Of a DNA stretch of 64,000 bases, positions 24,790 through 33,540 are shown piece after piece. The translations under genes and the position numbers were made by a program. Source of the stretch: Taibaiella soli (lineage in GTDB: Bacteria > Bacteroidota > Bacteroidia > Chitinophagales > Chitinophagaceae). Positions within the stretch are counted from its first letter, which is position 1, and each line of letters begins with the position of its first letter. The notes under the pieces were generated by a model. That model was not told the origin of the DNA and ran no database searches. It saw only the letters and a program-made list of their open reading frames with translations. Where the stretch lies: NCBI RefSeq assembly GCF_003236175.1, contig NZ_QKTW01000011.1, forward strand, positions 1 to 64,000, read 5' to 3'.

Positions 24790-25474
24790 GTATTATCTGT
24801 TTTAGCGTTTCATCCTTTTCCAGCGGCAGGTCTTTATTCAGACGGAACTCGAGGTAATGGATACGATTACTCTGCGCGATATCCAAGCCTTCATAATGGG
24901 TTTTAATTTTCAATTCGGGATGCACCTCCGTTTTTGCAAAGACATTATCGTCATCCTGCAATAATTCAAGGTCGTAAAGTTCAATTACCGTTTTTGTGAA
25001 ATTGTATAGATCGGGGCTGTCTGTTTTGAGATGCACGATACCATCATTTACCAGAAATTGTTGGTATAGGCGAAGAAAGCGCGGATGTGTCAGTCGCTTT
25101 TTTATGCGGGAAATACGCAGCTGTGGATCAGGAAACGTAATCCAGATTTCTTTTACCTCATCTTTTTTGAAGTAATCAGTCACCTTGTCTATCTGCGAAC
25201 GGACAAACGCAATGTTGTTCATCCCTTCCTGTAAAGCTGTTTTAGCGCCCTTCCAGATTCTGTTTCCCTTTACATCGATTCCGATAAAATTTCGCTCCGG
25301 ATACATTCTACCCAGTCCTACAGCATATTCACCCTTTCCACAGGCAAGCTCCAACGTAATTGGATGCTCGTTTTTAAAGAATTCATGCCACTGTCCCTGC
25401 ATATTTTCAGGATACTGCAACACGTTAGGAAAAGTTTTTATCTCCGCAAATCGGATCAATTTTTTCTGGCCCAT
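24761..25474 (-). CDS. trmB: tRNA (guanine-N7-)-methyltransferase
   Basis: TrmB makes m7G46 in tRNA with AdoMet. The 237 residues include the AdoMet motif LELACGKGEYAVGLGRMYPE (about 37-56), FIGIDVKGNRIWKGAK, the family sequence EIWITFPDPQLRISRIKKRL (about 113-132) and HLKTDSPDLYNF. Length is normal. It heads the operon; a TATCTTTG box ends eight bases before the ATG, implying an almost leaderless mRNA. Confidence 0.94.
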   Translation of the reverse strand: MGQKKLIRFAEIKTFPNVLQYPENMQGQWHEFFKNEHPITLELACGKGEYAVGLGRMYPERNFIGIDVKGNRIWKGAKTALQEGMNNIAFVRSQIDKVTDYFKKDEVKEIWITFPDPQLRISRIKKRLTHPRFLRLYQQFLVNDGIVHLKTDSPDLYNFTKTVIELYDLELLQDDDNVFAKTEVHPELKIKTHYEGLDIAQSNRIHYLEFRLNKDLPLEKDETLKQIIHEQTPPGAR

Positions 25475-25482
25475 AATTCCGG

Positions 25483-25490
25483 CAAAGATA
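25483..25490 (-). promoter_or_regulatory. -7 box of the trmB operon
   Basis: TATCTTTG on the minus strand matches TAnnTTTG and lies eight bases before the ATG at 25474. Confidence 0.6.
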
Positions 25491-25666
25491 GCTTGAATGC
25501 CAGGCTAATAAAAGCGACCCTTTTTTTCGAAAAAAAATAATATAGATGTACCAACCTTGATCTTCAAACTATTGTCTTTTATGGCAATCCTTTTTACTCT
25601 AATAATTAATTAGCTATACTTTTTTTTGATTAATTATTAATATTTTCATCATTCACTCAGCCTTTT

Positions 25667-26527
25667 ATGTGCAAAAAATTTATTCTCTTTTCTGCATTTG
25701 CCGGAATGGCAATTGTAACATTGTCGAGCTACCAAAATGGGCCATACCAGGGCGGTAATCTCAACAGAACCGGTAGTGCCGGTTCTTCAGCCAATTGCAG
25801 TGGTGGTTGCCATGGCTCAAACACCGCCAGTACAATCGTTAACATTACGCTGAGCAGTAATGGACAAACTGTAACCAGCTATACGCCGGGCCAGACCTAC
25901 ACCGTTACCATCACAGGCTCCAACGCCAACAACCTGCCGTATTTCGGGTTCCAGGCATCTTGCGTAAAAAATAGCAGTACATCTACTCAGGCGGGCAGCT
26001 TTGCCGCCAGCGGCACTAATCCTGCAGTGCGCAACGCCAGTGGAAGTCTCCAATTGGTGGAACACAACTCCCCAATCGCAGGTACAGCTGCAGGTAGCGG
26101 CTATTCTTACAGCACCAGCTTCTCCTGGACGGCTCCAGCTGCTGGTACAGGTTCTGTAAAATTCTTCGTAACGCTGAATGCAGTAAACCACGACGGTACC
26201 ACAAACGGCGATCAGCCAAACGCAAATACGGCGCTTATCAGCGAAGCGACTACAGGCGTGAGCGAAGCAACCAAAGATGTTGCGTTGAACATATTCCCGA
26301 ATCCAGCGCAGAATGATATCAACATTCATGCAGACAATGTAACGCCAGGTACTTATTCACTGACTGTTTTTGACCTCACCGGCAAAAAACTGGAAAGCAA
26401 AAACGTTATAGCAAATGGCTCAGAACTGGAAACAAGCGTTTCTGTCGGCGGATGGGCTGCAGGCTTGTATCATATTCAGCTCTCGAAAGATGGCATGAAA
26501 AAAGTGATTCCTTTCGTGAAAAACTAA
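25667..26527 (+). CDS. Choice-of-anchor V / reeler-like T9SS protein
   Basis: The 286-residue protein has a signal peptide (about 1-22). A glycine-rich start holds NCSGGCHG, a C-x(3)-CH motif resembling the haem-binding motif of cytochrome c but one residue longer. A beta-sandwich domain follows (about 55-195: GQTYTVTITGSNANNLPYFG, NAVNHDGTTNGDQPNANTAL). A type A sorting domain ends the protein (about 205-286: LNIFPNPAQNDINI, GLYHIQLSKDG). This matches the choice-of-anchor V domain group, exported by T9SS. Whether haem binds is unknown. Confidence 0.8.
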   Translation: MCKKFILFSAFAGMAIVTLSSYQNGPYQGGNLNRTGSAGSSANCSGGCHGSNTASTIVNITLSSNGQTVTSYTPGQTYTVTITGSNANNLPYFGFQASCVKNSSTSTQAGSFAASGTNPAVRNASGSLQLVEHNSPIAGTAAGSGYSYSTSFSWTAPAAGTGSVKFFVTLNAVNHDGTTNGDQPNANTALISEATTGVSEATKDVALNIFPNPAQNDINIHADNVTPGTYSLTVFDLTGKKLESKNVIANGSELETSVSVGGWAAGLYHIQLSKDGMKKVIPFVKN

Positions 26528-26592
26528 AAGTTGCCCGGCAGCACTATGCCATTGTGTACGCCTTTGCGACATTTCATTCTGCCAAGCATAAT

Positions 26593-26622
26593 AAAAATCC
26601 CGGCTATATGGCCGGGATTTTT
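26593..26622. terminator. Bidirectional terminator
   Basis: AAAAATCCCGGC is mirrored by GCCGGGATTTTT around TATATG, between the T9SS gene (+) and the carboxyltransferase gene (-). Confidence 0.85.
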
Positions 26623-26683
26623 ATTTCTACATTCTTACAAGCAAAAGCAACTTTACAATTTCATCGCCTTTGCAACCCATCAA

Positions 26684-28222
26684 TTACAATGGAATATTGC
26701 CATGTTTGCGTTTCGGCATGTTCACGACTTTATTCTCCAGCATTTTGAATGCACGGATGAGTTTTTCACGTGTTTGTTCCGGAAGAATTACTTCATCAAT
26801 AAAACCGCGGGCAGCCGCTCCATAAGGATTAGCGAATTTTTCCATGTACTCCATTTCCTTTTCTTTCCATTTTGCATCATGATCTGCAGCTTCGGCGATT
26901 TCTTTTTTGAAGATAATTTCCGCTGCGCCTTTTGCACCCATTACTGCGATTTCTGCTGTTGGCCATGCATAGTTCAGATCTGCACCGATATGTTTTGAAT
27001 TCATTACATCATAAGCACCGCCATAAGCTTTACGAGTGATTACCGTAATTTTTGGAACAGTAGCCTCGCTTAATGCATACAACAATTTAGCACCATTAGT
27101 AATGATGCCGTTCCACTCCTGATCAGTTCCCGGCAAGAAACCTGGCACGTCGACCAACACAAGCAATGGAATATTAAATGCATCACAAAAACGGGTAAAA
27201 CGAGCACCTTTTTTGCTGGAATTGATGTCCAAAACACCTGCGAGCGCAGCTGGCTGATTGGCTACGATACCAATACTGCGGCCAGCAATACGTGCAAAAC
27301 CTACTACTATATTTTCTGCGTAATTTTTATGTACTTCCAGAAATGAATCAGCATCCACCAGTTCTTCAATCACTTCTTTCATATCATACGGCTGGTTCGG
27401 ATTTTCCGGGATCAGCGTATTGAGTTTGGCCCGCAATTCATTGCCCATTTCGTATGGATAAACCGGAGCATCCTCTTCACAATTTTGAGGAATATAGCTC
27501 AGCAGGGATTTCAGATACTCAATACATTCTACTTCATTGGCACAAGCAAAATGCGTAACGCCAGATTTGGAGGCATGTGTTTGTGCACCACCCAGCTCTT
27601 CGCTGGTTACCGTTTCATGCGTCACCGTTTTCACTACGTTCGGACCGGTTACAAACATGTAAGAGGTATTTTCCACCATCATGATAAAATCAGTGATGGC
27701 AGGAGAATAAACAGCGCCGCCGGCACATGGGCCCATAATCGCAGACAGCTGCGGAATCACACCGGATGCTTTTACATTGCGGTGGAAAATATCAGCATAA
27801 CCGCCCAGAGAAACCACACCTTCCTGGATACGCGCACCACCACTATCATTCAGACCAATTACCGGAGCTCCGTTCTGAATTGCCAGATCCATAATCTTGC
27901 AGATTTTTTCTGCATGCGTTTCAGAAAGACTTCCGCCGAAGACTGTGAAATCCTGTGAAAAAACGTATACCAGACGACCGTGGATCGTTCCATAACCAGT
28001 TACTACGCCATCGCCGAGGTACACTTCTTTCTCCATACCGAAATCACGGCTGCGATGTGTTACCAGCATACCCACTTCTTCAAATGAGCCTTCATCCAGC
28101 AATAACTGCAGGCGTTCGCGCGCTGTGAGTTTACCTTTTTTATGTTGAGACTCTATTCTTTTTTCACCGCCGCCTTTTAATGCTTCTGCGGATTTCTGCT
28201 TCAGTAAGGCTACTTTGTCCAT
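26684..28222 (-). CDS. Acyl-CoA carboxylase carboxyltransferase subunit (propionyl-CoA carboxylase beta type)
   Basis: The 512-residue protein transfers CO2 from biotin to propionyl- or acetyl-CoA. It shows both crotonase-like halves: [51 protein letters not shown] and [19 protein letters not shown] in the first, and [46 protein letters not shown] and [13 protein letters not shown] in the second. I start it at the ATG at 28222: the longer frame uses a TTG that lies inside the -7 box. The matching biotin carboxylase is probably the gene at 40419, 12 kb away. Confidence 0.92.
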   Translation of the reverse strand: MDKVALLKQKSAEALKGGGEKRIESQHKKGKLTARERLQLLLDEGSFEEVGMLVTHRSRDFGMEKEVYLGDGVVTGYGTIHGRLVYVFSQDFTVFGGSLSETHAEKICKIMDLAIQNGAPVIGLNDSGGARIQEGVVSLGGYADIFHRNVKASGVIPQLSAIMGPCAGGAVYSPAITDFIMMVENTSYMFVTGPNVVKTVTHETVTSEELGGAQTHASKSGVTHFACANEVECIEYLKSLLSYIPQNCEEDAPVYPYEMGNELRAKLNTLIPENPNQPYDMKEVIEELVDADSFLEVHKNYAENIVVGFARIAGRSIGIVANQPAALAGVLDINSSKKGARFTRFCDAFNIPLLVLVDVPGFLPGTDQEWNGIITNGAKLLYALSEATVPKITVITRKAYGGAYDVMNSKHIGADLNYAWPTAEIAVMGAKGAAEIIFKKEIAEAADHDAKWKEKEMEYMEKFANPYGAAARGFIDEVILPEQTREKLIRAFKMLENKVVNMPKRKHGNIPL

Positions 28223-28246
28223 AATTTCCTTTGAAAAATAACGGGG

Positions 28247-28254
28247 CAAACCTA
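28247..28254 (-). promoter_or_regulatory. -7 box of the carboxyltransferase gene
   Basis: TAGGTTTG on the minus strand matches TAnnTTTG, 25 bases before the ATG at 28222. Confidence 0.6.
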
Positions 28255-28407
28255 AGCGTTTTCGCTGATTGATGCTGTATTATTTACAGAATGTGACAAA
28301 AAACAAAATGCAGACCACCCCTGTTTTCAGCACCGTCATAAATATAATGGCTTACTATTTCTTCAATCAGCAGATAGACAATAACTTTATTATTCAGAAC
28401 ACTATTT

Positions 28408-28884
28408 ATGAAGCTATTCCAAACAATTATTCTGCTTTTTGTCGCCAGCGCGGCCGTGAAAGCACAAAGTTACCAAAGCACAAACGCAGATCAGCTGATG
28501 TCGAGGGTTTCAGGTAAAGACACTACTTATATCGTTAATTTCTGGGCCACCTGGTGCGGCCCCTGTGTAAAAGAATTATCTGTTTTTGATACGCTGCAGC
28601 AAAATTTTAAAGGCAAACCCGTGAAAGTACTGCTCATCAGTTTTGACTTCCGCGAGGATTACCAGAAAAAACTGGCAGCTTACGTTGCGAAGAAAAAACC
28701 AAAACCAGAAATCATGTGGTTTAGCGACACTAATGCCGATGAGTTTATCCCTAAAATAGACGAGCGTTGGGGCGGCGCATTGCCCGGCACACTGGTGATT
28801 CACAAAGATCGTAAATGGTTTCACGAAGGCACCGTTACGGTATCTGATGTAACAGCAGCCGTTCAGGAAATGAGTACACCCTAG
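28408..28884 (+). CDS. Periplasmic thioredoxin-like (TlpA/ResA type) protein
   Basis: The 158-residue protein has a signal peptide (MKLFQTIILLFVASAAVKAQ) and a thioredoxin fold with the active site NFWATWCGPCVKELSVF (about 46-62), followed by VLLISFDFREDYQKKL and the cis-Pro segment ALPGTLVIHKDRKWFHEG. It probably reduces disulfides in periplasmic proteins. It precedes a FUSC gene by 40 bases on the same strand. Confidence 0.88.
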   Translation: MKLFQTIILLFVASAAVKAQSYQSTNADQLMSRVSGKDTTYIVNFWATWCGPCVKELSVFDTLQQNFKGKPVKVLLISFDFREDYQKKLAAYVAKKKPKPEIMWFSDTNADEFIPKIDERWGGALPGTLVIHKDRKWFHEGTVTVSDVTAAVQEMSTP

Positions 28885-28924
28885 CATTTTGTAACTCAGG
28901 ATTTAAATTTAAACCGATCTTTTT

Positions 28925-31135
28925 TTGAACTACTTAAAATCATATAAACGACTCAACCAATTCATCCAAAACGAAACTTTTGAGCCCACGCTCAACTGGG
29001 GACTCCGTATGGCCGTTGCCTCGGTGGCACCCGTAATATGGGGTGTTGCTACAGGTCATATGGATATAGCAGAGTGGATTACCCTGACTGCTGAAGGCAT
29101 TTGCTGGGTAGAACTCCGCGGTGGCGCTGGTTTGCGCATGCGCGTACTCGTTGGTGGCACTTTGCTGACTTTCTTCTTTGCACTATTAGGCAGCATTACG
29201 GGCACCAGCATCTGGCTTAGCATGGTGTGCATGCTCTTTGTCGGCTTTCTTTCCAGCCTGTTCAAAAACCTGGGAGATCGCGGCAGCGGCCTTGCCATCT
29301 GTGCTTATGTGATGTTTATCATCTGTAATGCCTACCCTGTAAAAACGCTGCATTCATTGGAGATGCGCTCACTATACATTCTTATTGGCGGCGTGTGGAC
29401 AATATTGGTAGGACTGGCAGCATCCGCTTTTGTACCCGAACAAGAACCTTACCGGCGGTCTATTGCCATGATCTTAAAATCGATCGCTTCACTGATAGAT
29501 ACGGTATCAAAAGGCTGGGACGGAAATGGCGTGCGGAGCGGATTAAGGGAAATTTACACGAAAGAAAAGGATGTGCGCGCCAGCATAGACAGCTCTATAC
29601 ATTTCTTTGAATCGATGGCCTACCAGGTAACACACGACAAAGGAAAAGAATACAACCTGGCGCATACACGGAAAGCGACTTCACTGATTGCAGCGCACGT
29701 TATTGCCATCAGTGAAGAATTGGATTCCATTAAACTACCCGCAATCACTAATGCAACACGACTCAAACTCTACGCGCTGCACAAAGCATTACAACAAACG
29801 GTAGAACGTCTTGCGGAATATGTTTTGTCGCTGAAACCCGAAGAGGAACTATTGTTGAATTCAAGAATTGAGCGGTTACGTAAAATCATCAAGCTGCTTA
29901 ATGACCATTTATTTGAAGAAGACGCGAGTAATCGTACTACCATTTTCAGGGTGATCCAACTCACAGAGCGAAGCATTAAATTGGTAGAAAGTTGCGTCAA
30001 CAATATGAAACAACTCGGCGAAGAACAACCGATTTACCGTTCTTATTCGCTGATAAAGACACTCTACATTTTACATCCAAAACATCTGCTGCACAATATC
30101 CGTATCCTGTTCGACATGAACACGAACACAGCGAGGTATGCGCTGCGCACAGCGCTGGCGGCTACGTTGGCCATGTTTATTTTTAAATGGTTTAATATTG
30201 ACCATGGCTATTGGCTTCCGTTTACAGTGATTATTATTATTCAGCCTTATTTCGGCGCCACCTTCACAAAAGCGATTGATCGCACACTCGGAACTGTATT
30301 AGGCGGTATTGCTGGCGGATTACTCCTGCGTCTTCCAACAGCGCTCCACGTGAAGGAAATTTTCATGTTTATCTGTGCAGTACTAATGGTTTATTACCTC
30401 CGGAAAAAATATTCTGTAGCCGCATTTTTTATTACGGTTTCACTCGTACTACTATTCGCAGTAGAATCAGAATTAAGCTGGACCATTCTTTTCTCCCGAC
30501 TTTTCTGCACCATTACAGGTGCTCTACTTGGTATCGTTGCAGGATTTGCGCTTTTACCTACCTGGGATAAAAAATATTTGCCGCGCTACCTCGCTGAATC
30601 GATCTATCACAACTATGAATATTTCAAAGTGACATTCTTTCCGGACGAACAGCAAACTGCATTGCCGTGGACAAAATACAAGCGACTGGCAGAAACCGGC
30701 AACAGCAATGCTTTTGACTCCTTTAACCGCTTTTTGCAAGAACCATCAGGGAGGAAAAAATCGTTTAGTCTTTTCTTTCAACTGATCACCTATAACGTGC
30801 GGCTGACCCGCGAACTAAACAGTATTCACCTGGAAATTGAAAACAACACTGCCGGCAACACAGCAAAAGAACCAGACGCTGAGCAACAAGCATTGATCAA
30901 TGAATGTCTGTATTGGTTCAATAAGTCGGTGATTATGTTGCAAAAAATTAACCCAGCCCAGGAAACTACCATGCTGGCCGTTGGAGAAATTCTGCATTCG
31001 CCGTTTGTGTTGACACAACATCAATATAACTACCTGAACAAAATGTTGATCGATCTAAAATCGATGCATCAGGATTTGCAGGAATTGATATTGACGGTTG
31101 ACACAATTATGGAGAGTTCTACTGTGCCGGCATAA
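28925..31135 (+). CDS. FUSC-family inner-membrane protein (YccS-like)
   Basis: The 736-residue protein has two clusters of about five membrane helices: residues 25-165 (VIWGVATGHMDIAEWITLTA, FFALLGSITGTSIWLSMVCM) and about 410-545 (RTALAATLAMFIFKWFNIDH, GTVLGGIAGGLLL). They are separated and followed by long soluble helical domains. This is the repeated layout of FUSC/aromatic acid exporter-type proteins. Function is probably export of small acids or lipids, but the substrate is unknown. The start is TTG at 28925: an in-frame stop at 28910-28912 excludes any upstream ATG, and the first internal ATG lies in the first helix. Confidence 0.8.
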   Translation: MNYLKSYKRLNQFIQNETFEPTLNWGLRMAVASVAPVIWGVATGHMDIAEWITLTAEGICWVELRGGAGLRMRVLVGGTLLTFFFALLGSITGTSIWLSMVCMLFVGFLSSLFKNLGDRGSGLAICAYVMFIICNAYPVKTLHSLEMRSLYILIGGVWTILVGLAASAFVPEQEPYRRSIAMILKSIASLIDTVSKGWDGNGVRSGLREIYTKEKDVRASIDSSIHFFESMAYQVTHDKGKEYNLAHTRKATSLIAAHVIAISEELDSIKLPAITNATRLKLYALHKALQQTVERLAEYVLSLKPEEELLLNSRIERLRKIIKLLNDHLFEEDASNRTTIFRVIQLTERSIKLVESCVNNMKQLGEEQPIYRSYSLIKTLYILHPKHLLHNIRILFDMNTNTARYALRTALAATLAMFIFKWFNIDHGYWLPFTVIIIIQPYFGATFTKAIDRTLGTVLGGIAGGLLLRLPTALHVKEIFMFICAVLMVYYLRKKYSVAAFFITVSLVLLFAVESELSWTILFSRLFCTITGALLGIVAGFALLPTWDKKYLPRYLAESIYHNYEYFKVTFFPDEQQTALPWTKYKRLAETGNSNAFDSFNRFLQEPSGRKKSFSLFFQLITYNVRLTRELNSIHLEIENNTAGNTAKEPDAEQQALINECLYWFNKSVIMLQKINPAQETTMLAVGEILHSPFVLTQHQYNYLNKMLIDLKSMHQDLQELILTVDTIMESSTVPA

Positions 31136-31279
31136 ATCGCTACGCAAAAGAGTTTCTGGTGTTAATTTACTAATAATCAGAAAAATGGGCAGTTGACAAT
31201 ATTTCAAAAACAGCTGTCCATAACACTTTAAGCATTTTTCCAATTATTGTTTACCTCTGTTTTTAGTTACTTTGCGACG

Positions 31280-31876
31280 ATGAATTACCTCGGCCATGCC
31301 TTTCTTTCCTTCGGAGATGCGGAGATACTTACCGGAAATATGATCGGTGATCATGTGAAAGGAAAACTCGCGCTCGAAAAATTTCCAGAGGGCATCCGGA
31401 AAGGATTAATGCTTCATCGCAAAATCGACAGCATTACGGATGTTCATCCTGCGATACAGAGAGCCAAAGTATGGTTCCGACAAGATTATGGTCTTTATTC
31501 GGGCGCTATTTTAGATAGTCTGATGGATCATTTTCTAGCCAACGACCCGCAGTTTTTCCCTTCCTCACATGATTTACTCCAGTTTTCGGAAAAGACTTAC
31601 AACCAATTGGAGACCCAACAAGCATATTTTCCGGAAACGTTCAAGCAATATTTTCCATATATGCGCGAGCATAACTGGCTGTATAATTACCGAACGCTCC
31701 AGGGTATGCAACGTTCGTTAAACGGCCTGGCACGTCGGGCTGCACATATTCCTCCCATCGAAAACGCTTACAAAACCTTTATCGGCCACTATTATCAGCT
31801 GGCACAATGTTATTACGAGTTTATCGACGACATCGTGAAAGCTGTTAAAATTGAGTTAAACCCCAATTCGCTCTAA
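31280..31876 (+). CDS. Acyl carrier protein phosphodiesterase-like protein (DUF479)
   Basis: AcpH hydrolyses the phosphopantetheine arm from acyl carrier protein. The 198-residue helical protein starts MNYLGHAFLSFGDAEILTGN and has MIGDHVKG, LMLHRKIDSITDVHPAI and ILDSLMDHFLA, a set of metal-binding Asp/His residues typical of the HD-like AcpH family. I start it at 31280, six bases after a TTACTTTG box; the longer frame from 31247 reads through that promoter. Biochemical activity is inferred from the family. Confidence 0.87.
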   Translation: MNYLGHAFLSFGDAEILTGNMIGDHVKGKLALEKFPEGIRKGLMLHRKIDSITDVHPAIQRAKVWFRQDYGLYSGAILDSLMDHFLANDPQFFPSSHDLLQFSEKTYNQLETQQAYFPETFKQYFPYMREHNWLYNYRTLQGMQRSLNGLARRAAHIPPIENAYKTFIGHYYQLAQCYYEFIDDIVKAVKIELNPNSL

Positions 31877-31913
31877 ACGTCAATTTTTATATTGCAATTC
31901 ACAGAAAAATATC

Positions 31914-33110
31914 ATGCGGAGGATCAGCATTTATATATATATCAGCACAATCATTTTCTCAATATATCTCATTTCATGCCAATGCAGTAATGCCAAACAA
32001 CCGGCTGTTCTCCACGAGAAACCCGGGGTAAACCAAATGGGCAGTATCAAGCTAAGTTATGCTGATACAACTACGGCGGAATGGCAGGATATGATTCATA
32101 AACTGGATTCTTATTATGCCACACAAACACGTGCAGGATTTAACGGCAGTGTATTGGTGGGTTATCAGGGTAAAATCCTTTACGAACGTTATTTCGGTTT
32201 CGGCAACCGCGAGCAAGGTATGCGTCTGGATGCCACGTGTCCGGTACAATTAGCTAGTGTATCGAAAACGTTTACCGGAGCGGCGGTTCTGTTTCTGTAC
32301 CAGCATAAATATCTGGATATAAATGAAAAAGTGCAGCAATACCTGAAAGATTTTCCGTACCCGAACATTACGGTAAAAATGTTGCTATGTCACCGTTCCG
32401 GATTACCTGATTATACGCATTGGGTGCCTTCATATGTAAAGGATACCAAAACGCCGATCTACAACGAAACAATGCTGAAGTTAATGGCGCAATACAAACC
32501 TGGGCTGGAATTCAAACCAGACAGTCGTTTTAAATACAGCAATACCAACTACGCAACGCTTGCGCTGGTAATCGAAGCTGTGACCAGCATGAAGTACAAA
32601 GACTTTATGAAGCGCTACATCTTTGATCCACTGGGTATGCAGCATACTTTTGTTTTCGACCCGGCAGATAAAGCACCAGAAAACACAACTGTGAGCTATA
32701 AATACAATTGGGTTCGCGAACCAATCATGTTTGCAGATGGCGTGTATGGCGATAAAGGTATTTATAGTACCGTAGAAGATATGTATCGTTGGGATCAATC
32801 ATTTTACCAAAACAGATTGCTTAGCAATGAAACGCTCGAACTCGCTTACGGCCCGTGCTCTTTTGAAAAACCAGGCATCAAAAATTACGGCCTCGGCTGG
32901 CGCATGCTCTGCTACCCTGATGGTTATAAAATCATTTATCATAACGGCTGGTGGCATGGCAACAACACGTCTTTCTACCGTTTTGTAAAAGATAACTTCA
33001 CGATTATCGTTCTGGGTAATAAGTTTACCAATAGCATCTACCATCAAGCGCCAGTGATATACAGTATCGTAAAAAATAAACAAACCGCCGACTTTGATGA
33101 AGGCGAATAA
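31914..33110 (+). CDS. Serine hydrolase lipoprotein, class C beta-lactamase fold
   Basis: The 398-residue protein has a lipoprotein signal (SIYLISC, Cys near 22). A penicillin-binding-type hydrolase domain shows SVSKTFTG (SxxK, about 114-121), the YSN triad in RFKYSNTNYATLAL (about 202-215) and HNGWWHGNNTS (about 343-353) in the KTG/HxG position. Such proteins act as esterases, D-amino-peptidases or carboxypeptidases, rarely as true beta-lactamases. Two tandem terminators follow. Confidence 0.87.
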   Translation: MRRISIYIYISTIIFSIYLISCQCSNAKQPAVLHEKPGVNQMGSIKLSYADTTTAEWQDMIHKLDSYYATQTRAGFNGSVLVGYQGKILYERYFGFGNREQGMRLDATCPVQLASVSKTFTGAAVLFLYQHKYLDINEKVQQYLKDFPYPNITVKMLLCHRSGLPDYTHWVPSYVKDTKTPIYNETMLKLMAQYKPGLEFKPDSRFKYSNTNYATLALVIEAVTSMKYKDFMKRYIFDPLGMQHTFVFDPADKAPENTTVSYKYNWVREPIMFADGVYGDKGIYSTVEDMYRWDQSFYQNRLLSNETLELAYGPCSFEKPGIKNYGLGWRMLCYPDGYKIIYHNGWWHGNNTSFYRFVKDNFTIIVLGNKFTNSIYHQAPVIYSIVKNKQTADFDEGE

Positions 33111-33127
33111 TTTTTCTAAACAGATAA

Positions 33128-33213
33128 AGAGACTGCCAATGGCAGTCTCTTTTTTTATGTAGCACTTCAGTACCTTTTTGAGGCGTCGCTCTATTCAGAG
33201 ACGACGCCTTTTT
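33128..33213 (+). terminator. Two tandem terminators
   Basis: The first hairpin (33128-33150) pairs AAGAGACTGCC with GGCAGTCTCTT and runs into seven T. The second (33181-33208) pairs AGGCGTCG with CGACGCCT and runs into T residues. Confidence 0.85.
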
Positions 33214-33540
33214 ATTTCCGGTCATTCAAATGAAAGAATAGCTTGTTTCACCAAAGAGACACATTATATATACTGCAAATAAGTATACCCTTCCGAAAAA
33301 ATTTTTGAGTTTTTTTTGAATTTTTTCTCATTTCTAAAAATCTGCATTCCTACTCCTAACAATTTGAAACATAATTGAAAACACCTTTAATGGCGGCATT
33401 CCAAACGTCGCTATAAATTCCCGTTAACTAAAAATTTACAAAAAGTGGCATCCCATTTGGAATACAGCTAGGCAGTTTAAAAAATCAATAAAAACGTATA
33501 CAAAAAACAGCCACCACATCAACAAAAAACTACCAAAACA
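33214..33540 (+). promoter_or_regulatory. Long AT-rich leader of the 33541 gene with a weak sigma-54-like site
   Basis: No gene is seen. The stretch is very AT-rich (TTTTTGAGTTTTTTTTGAAT). TGGCAT-N5-TTGG at 33446-33460 resembles a sigma-54 -24/-12 element but differs from TTGC at the last base. A related GGCATTCC sits at 33395-33402. No clear TAnnTTTG box was found, so the promoter is uncertain. Confidence 0.3.

Noticed and set aside
25600-25620. Sigma-54 site TGGCAA-N5-TTTAC before the choice-of-anchor V gene
   Set aside because: Both the -24 and -12 cores deviate; the match is not better than chance.
28223-28249. Upstream TTG start for the carboxyltransferase gene
   Set aside because: It falls inside the -7 box TAGGTTTG; the ATG at 28222 fits family starts.
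31914-33110. Antibiotic-resistance class C beta-lactamase
   Set aside because: It has the shared fold and SxxK/YSN motifs, but it is a lipoprotein with an HNG-type third motif, as in general serine hydrolases; resistance cannot be inferred.
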